The notes under the pieces were generated by a model. That model saw only the letters and a program-made list of their open reading frames with translations. It was not told the DNA's origin and ran no database searches. The position numbers and the translations under genes are program-made. From Pseudomonadota bacterium (GTDB lineage Bacteria > Pseudomonadota > Gammaproteobacteria > Xanthomonadales > Xanthomonadaceae), in assembly GCA_023444765.1 (NCBI GenBank), contig JAEXLY010000307.1, positions 1 through 21,166 on the forward strand: a stretch of 21,166 nt of DNA, read 5' to 3'. This document shows, one piece after another, positions 21,148 through 21,166 of this stretch (positions are counted from its first letter, which is position 1; each line of letters starts with the position of its first letter).

Positions 21148-21166
21148 GCGCCGCAGCCCATAACGC

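Noticed and set aside
1..21166. CRISPR array, riboswitch or rRNA/tRNA gene
   Set aside because: No regularly spaced direct repeats of CRISPR length and no recognisable RNA gene were found; the 14-bp units at 11596-11639 abut without spacers.

Overview
The window is high-GC DNA from a gammaproteobacterium, most likely of the Xanthomonadaceae/Lysobacteraceae (Lysobacter, Luteimonas or a relative). The reasons are codon use, an egtB-egtD pair, a candidate lipoprotein-immunity/T4SS-effector pair of the Xanthomonas type, and an SdpR-family autorepressor beside a small membrane protein. The taxonomic call is inference; no rRNA or tRNA gene was found.

Layout. 1-133: one end of an IS481-family element, with the transposase N-terminus running off the window, inserted in a CTAG site that is also the stop codon of a MerR-type regulator. 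129-1907: this MerR/B12-binding regulator faces a secreted fasciclin protein and a DUF378 membrane protein, with a TGTACA-type operator between them. 2076-3639: a KTSC protein, a DUF2383 (PA2169-like) helical-bundle protein with a hairpin at its ribosome site, and an unknown beta-rich protein. 3711-6618: egtB-egtD (ergothioneine) and a DUF6630 protein. 6836-10767: a small membrane protein, a LysR/SDR divergent unit that continues into a secreted NTF2-like protein, and an AEC-family transporter.

10768-12741 is a scarred stretch. It holds a frameshifted, truncated IS3-family remnant, a tandem array of 14-bp units, a secreted hypothetical protein and an unidentified coding-like fragment. 12742-13456 is an SdpR/SdpI-like operon under a perfect 20-bp palindrome, followed by an orphan plus-strand terminator in an otherwise empty gap. 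13836-15805 is a divergent pair: a periplasmic UlaG-like metallo-hydrolase and a GlxA-type AraC regulator.

15970-18018 is the most interesting accessory unit. A cysteine-rich lipoprotein lies 27 bp upstream of a 487-residue protein that has no signal peptide, a lysozyme-like N-terminus and a glutamine-rich tail. This fits the immunity/effector layout of Xanthomonadales bacteria-killing type IV secretion systems. 18071-18984 is an ArsR/SRPBCC operon with two matching operators. 19225-20993 is an SDR gene divergent from an AraC/cupin regulator whose start codon seems to have become CTG.

A recurring theme is regulator-plus-target pairs (MerR, LysR, two ArsR, GlxA, AraC). For five of them (all but GlxA) a symmetric or repeated site can be read next to the start codon.
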